A stretch of DNA of 5,498 nucleotides from an uncultured Clostridia bacterium. Its GTDB lineage: Bacteria > Bacillota > Clostridia > Oscillospirales > CAG-272. The number at the start of each line of letters is the position of its first letter. Within the stretch, counting starts at the first letter, position 1. A program made the translations under genes and the position numbers. The notes under the pieces were generated by a model. The model saw nothing but the letters and a program-made list of their open reading frames with translations. It did not search any database and was not told the origin of the DNA. Shown here piece by piece: positions 4,484 through 5,498 of the stretch. Location: the NCBI GenBank assembly GCA_937892405.1, contig CALAFS010000142.1, forward strand, positions 1 through 5,498, given 5' to 3'.

Positions 4484-5498
4484 ACGGCTTCCCCGTCAGA
4501 TACATCGGCGAGAACGCTTTCAAAGGCAATACCATGCTCCGTACGGTGATTTTCTGCAACGGAATCGCGAACATCGGAGCATCCGCATTGGAAGGATGTA
4601 ACTCGATTACCAAGGTCGAGTTCCCGGGCAGTATACAAAGCATCGGCACCGGTGCTTTCCGCGGATGCTCCTGTCTTACGGAGATCCGTATTCCCGACGG
4701 TGTAACGACCATCCAAGCCCGCGCCTTCAGCGGATGCGAAATGCTTTGTTCCGTCGTTCTTTCGTCGAACACCAAGTACATAGGCGAATCCGCTTTTGAA
4801 GGGTGCGTCCGTCTGAGCGATATCGCTTTTGAAAATTTTGCTTTTATCGGCAACCGTGCGTTTTACGGATGCGTCGATCTTGCGGATGTTGTCTTTTCGG
4901 ATGTGATAGAGAGCATCGGAAGCTACGCTTTTGCCGGATGCACGGGGCTTACGGACATAACTATTCCGAAAAGCATGCAAAACATCGGCCTCGGCGCATT
5001 TGCCAATTGTACATCGCTCACAGGCATTGTACTTCCTTTTACAGGAGCAACAGCCGATGGAAAAAGCAGCACACATTTCGGCTATATTTTCGGCGCATCA
5101 AGCTATTCGTACAACGGTAACTATATTCCGGGTAGTCTCAAAAAAATCGTAATCACCGGAACAAGAATCGGTGATTACGCCTTCTACCGCTATGAAGGGT
5201 TGACAGATTTCACGATTCCCGATAATATCGAAAGCATTGGCAGTCACGCATTTGACGGATGCACGGGACTCACGATATTTACTATTCCGAATAGCGTGAA
5301 AAACATCGAGCTCGGTGCATTTGCCAATTGTACATCGCTCACAAGCATTACACTTCCCTTTGTCGGAGCAACAGCCGACAGTACAGATAAAACACATTTC
5401 GGTTATATTTTCGGCGCATCCGGTTATTCGGACAACAAAAAATACATTCCGAGCAGCCTTAAAAAAGTTGTTCTTACCGGGGGAACAAGCATTGACGT
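4267..5498 (+). pseudogene. C-terminal part of the surface lipoprotein: BspA-like leucine-rich repeats, open at the window end
   Basis: Continuation of the lipoprotein in the -1 frame, open for 410 codons to the window edge with no ribosome binding site of its own, so it is almost certainly one gene with 3053-4267. It first completes a Listeria-Bacteroides-type repeat (YFYGWFVDANFQTP...AIYGKW), then from ~4480 has about ten BspA/TpLRR-type leucine-rich repeats with the pattern IG-x2-AF-x-GC-x2-L-x2-I-x-IP. Two ~57-residue inserts (THFGYIFGAS...) interrupt the repeats. Such repeats form curved solenoids on surface proteins and often mediate protein or host-cell binding; that role is inferred here. 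It would not be translated from 3053 unless the frame is restored. I mark it as broken, but a base-call error would make it an intact gene. Confidence 0.8.
4849..5493 (+). repeat. Tandem ~321-bp super-repeat within the leucine-rich repeat region
   Basis: Positions 4849-5169 and 5170-5493 align at a constant offset of 321 bp (107 residues) until one extra codon (GGA) near 5482. Each unit holds three leucine-rich repeats followed by the insert GATAD...THFGYIFGAS-x-YS...IP-x-SLKK(I/V)V(I/L)TG. The best-conserved part at DNA level is around AFANCTSLT and THFGYIFGAS. A third unit seems to begin at the window edge. Confidence 0.8.

Noticed and set aside
4219..5076. 285-codon minus-strand open frame opposite the leucine-rich repeats
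   Set aside because: Shadow of the LRR coding strand. The + strand reads as textbook BspA-type repeats, while the minus product has no recognisable motif or start signal.

Overview
The window looks like chromosomal DNA from an uncultured, probably gut-associated, member of the Clostridia (Bacillota). This is inferred from protein style: a long lipoprotein with Cys-rich 'CTKPKTCSACG...GHTW' repeats and BspA-type leucine-rich repeats, moderate GC content, and GGAG-type ribosome binding sites. No marker gene fixes the taxon.

Layout, all genes on the + strand: (1) 1-1854, the 3' part of a large secreted or surface protein with a duplicated terminal domain and a four-Cys metal-binding-like module. 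It ends at a GC-rich perfect 34-bp palindrome followed by a T-rich tract (1891-1933), a convincing terminator. (2) 1953-2867, a compact tyrosine recombinase with a complete R-K-H-R-H-Y catalytic set and no extra arm-binding domain. (3) 2869-3024, an intergenic element that I read as an invertible promoter. (4) From 3053 to the window end, a lipoprotein gene: lipobox signal peptide, eleven 78-bp CxxC repeats, an HWH/CxxC module, a Listeria-Bacteroides-type repeat, then BspA-like leucine-rich repeats running off the window. A one-base deletion in an A run near 4266-4269 splits the frame.

The main result is the element between genes 2 and 4. Two related 25-bp sites (2869-2893 and 3000-3024) lie in inverted orientation, match at 20 of 25 positions, and share an identical central 7-mer. 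Each is organised as imperfect inverted arms around a 5-nt spacer, as expected of a tyrosine-recombinase crossover site. Between them is a near-consensus sigma-A promoter (TTGACT, 17 bp, TGC-TATAAT) that now points left, away from the lipoprotein gene and antisense to the recombinase. Inversion would place its -10 at about 2989-2994, its start point near 3001, and a 5' leader of about 50 nt carrying a GGAGG before the ATG at 3053. The simplest model is a recombinase that flips the promoter of the adjacent surface lipoprotein (phase variation), captured here in the OFF orientation. The frameshift and the tandem repeats could add further variation, but the frameshift may equally be decay or an assembly error.
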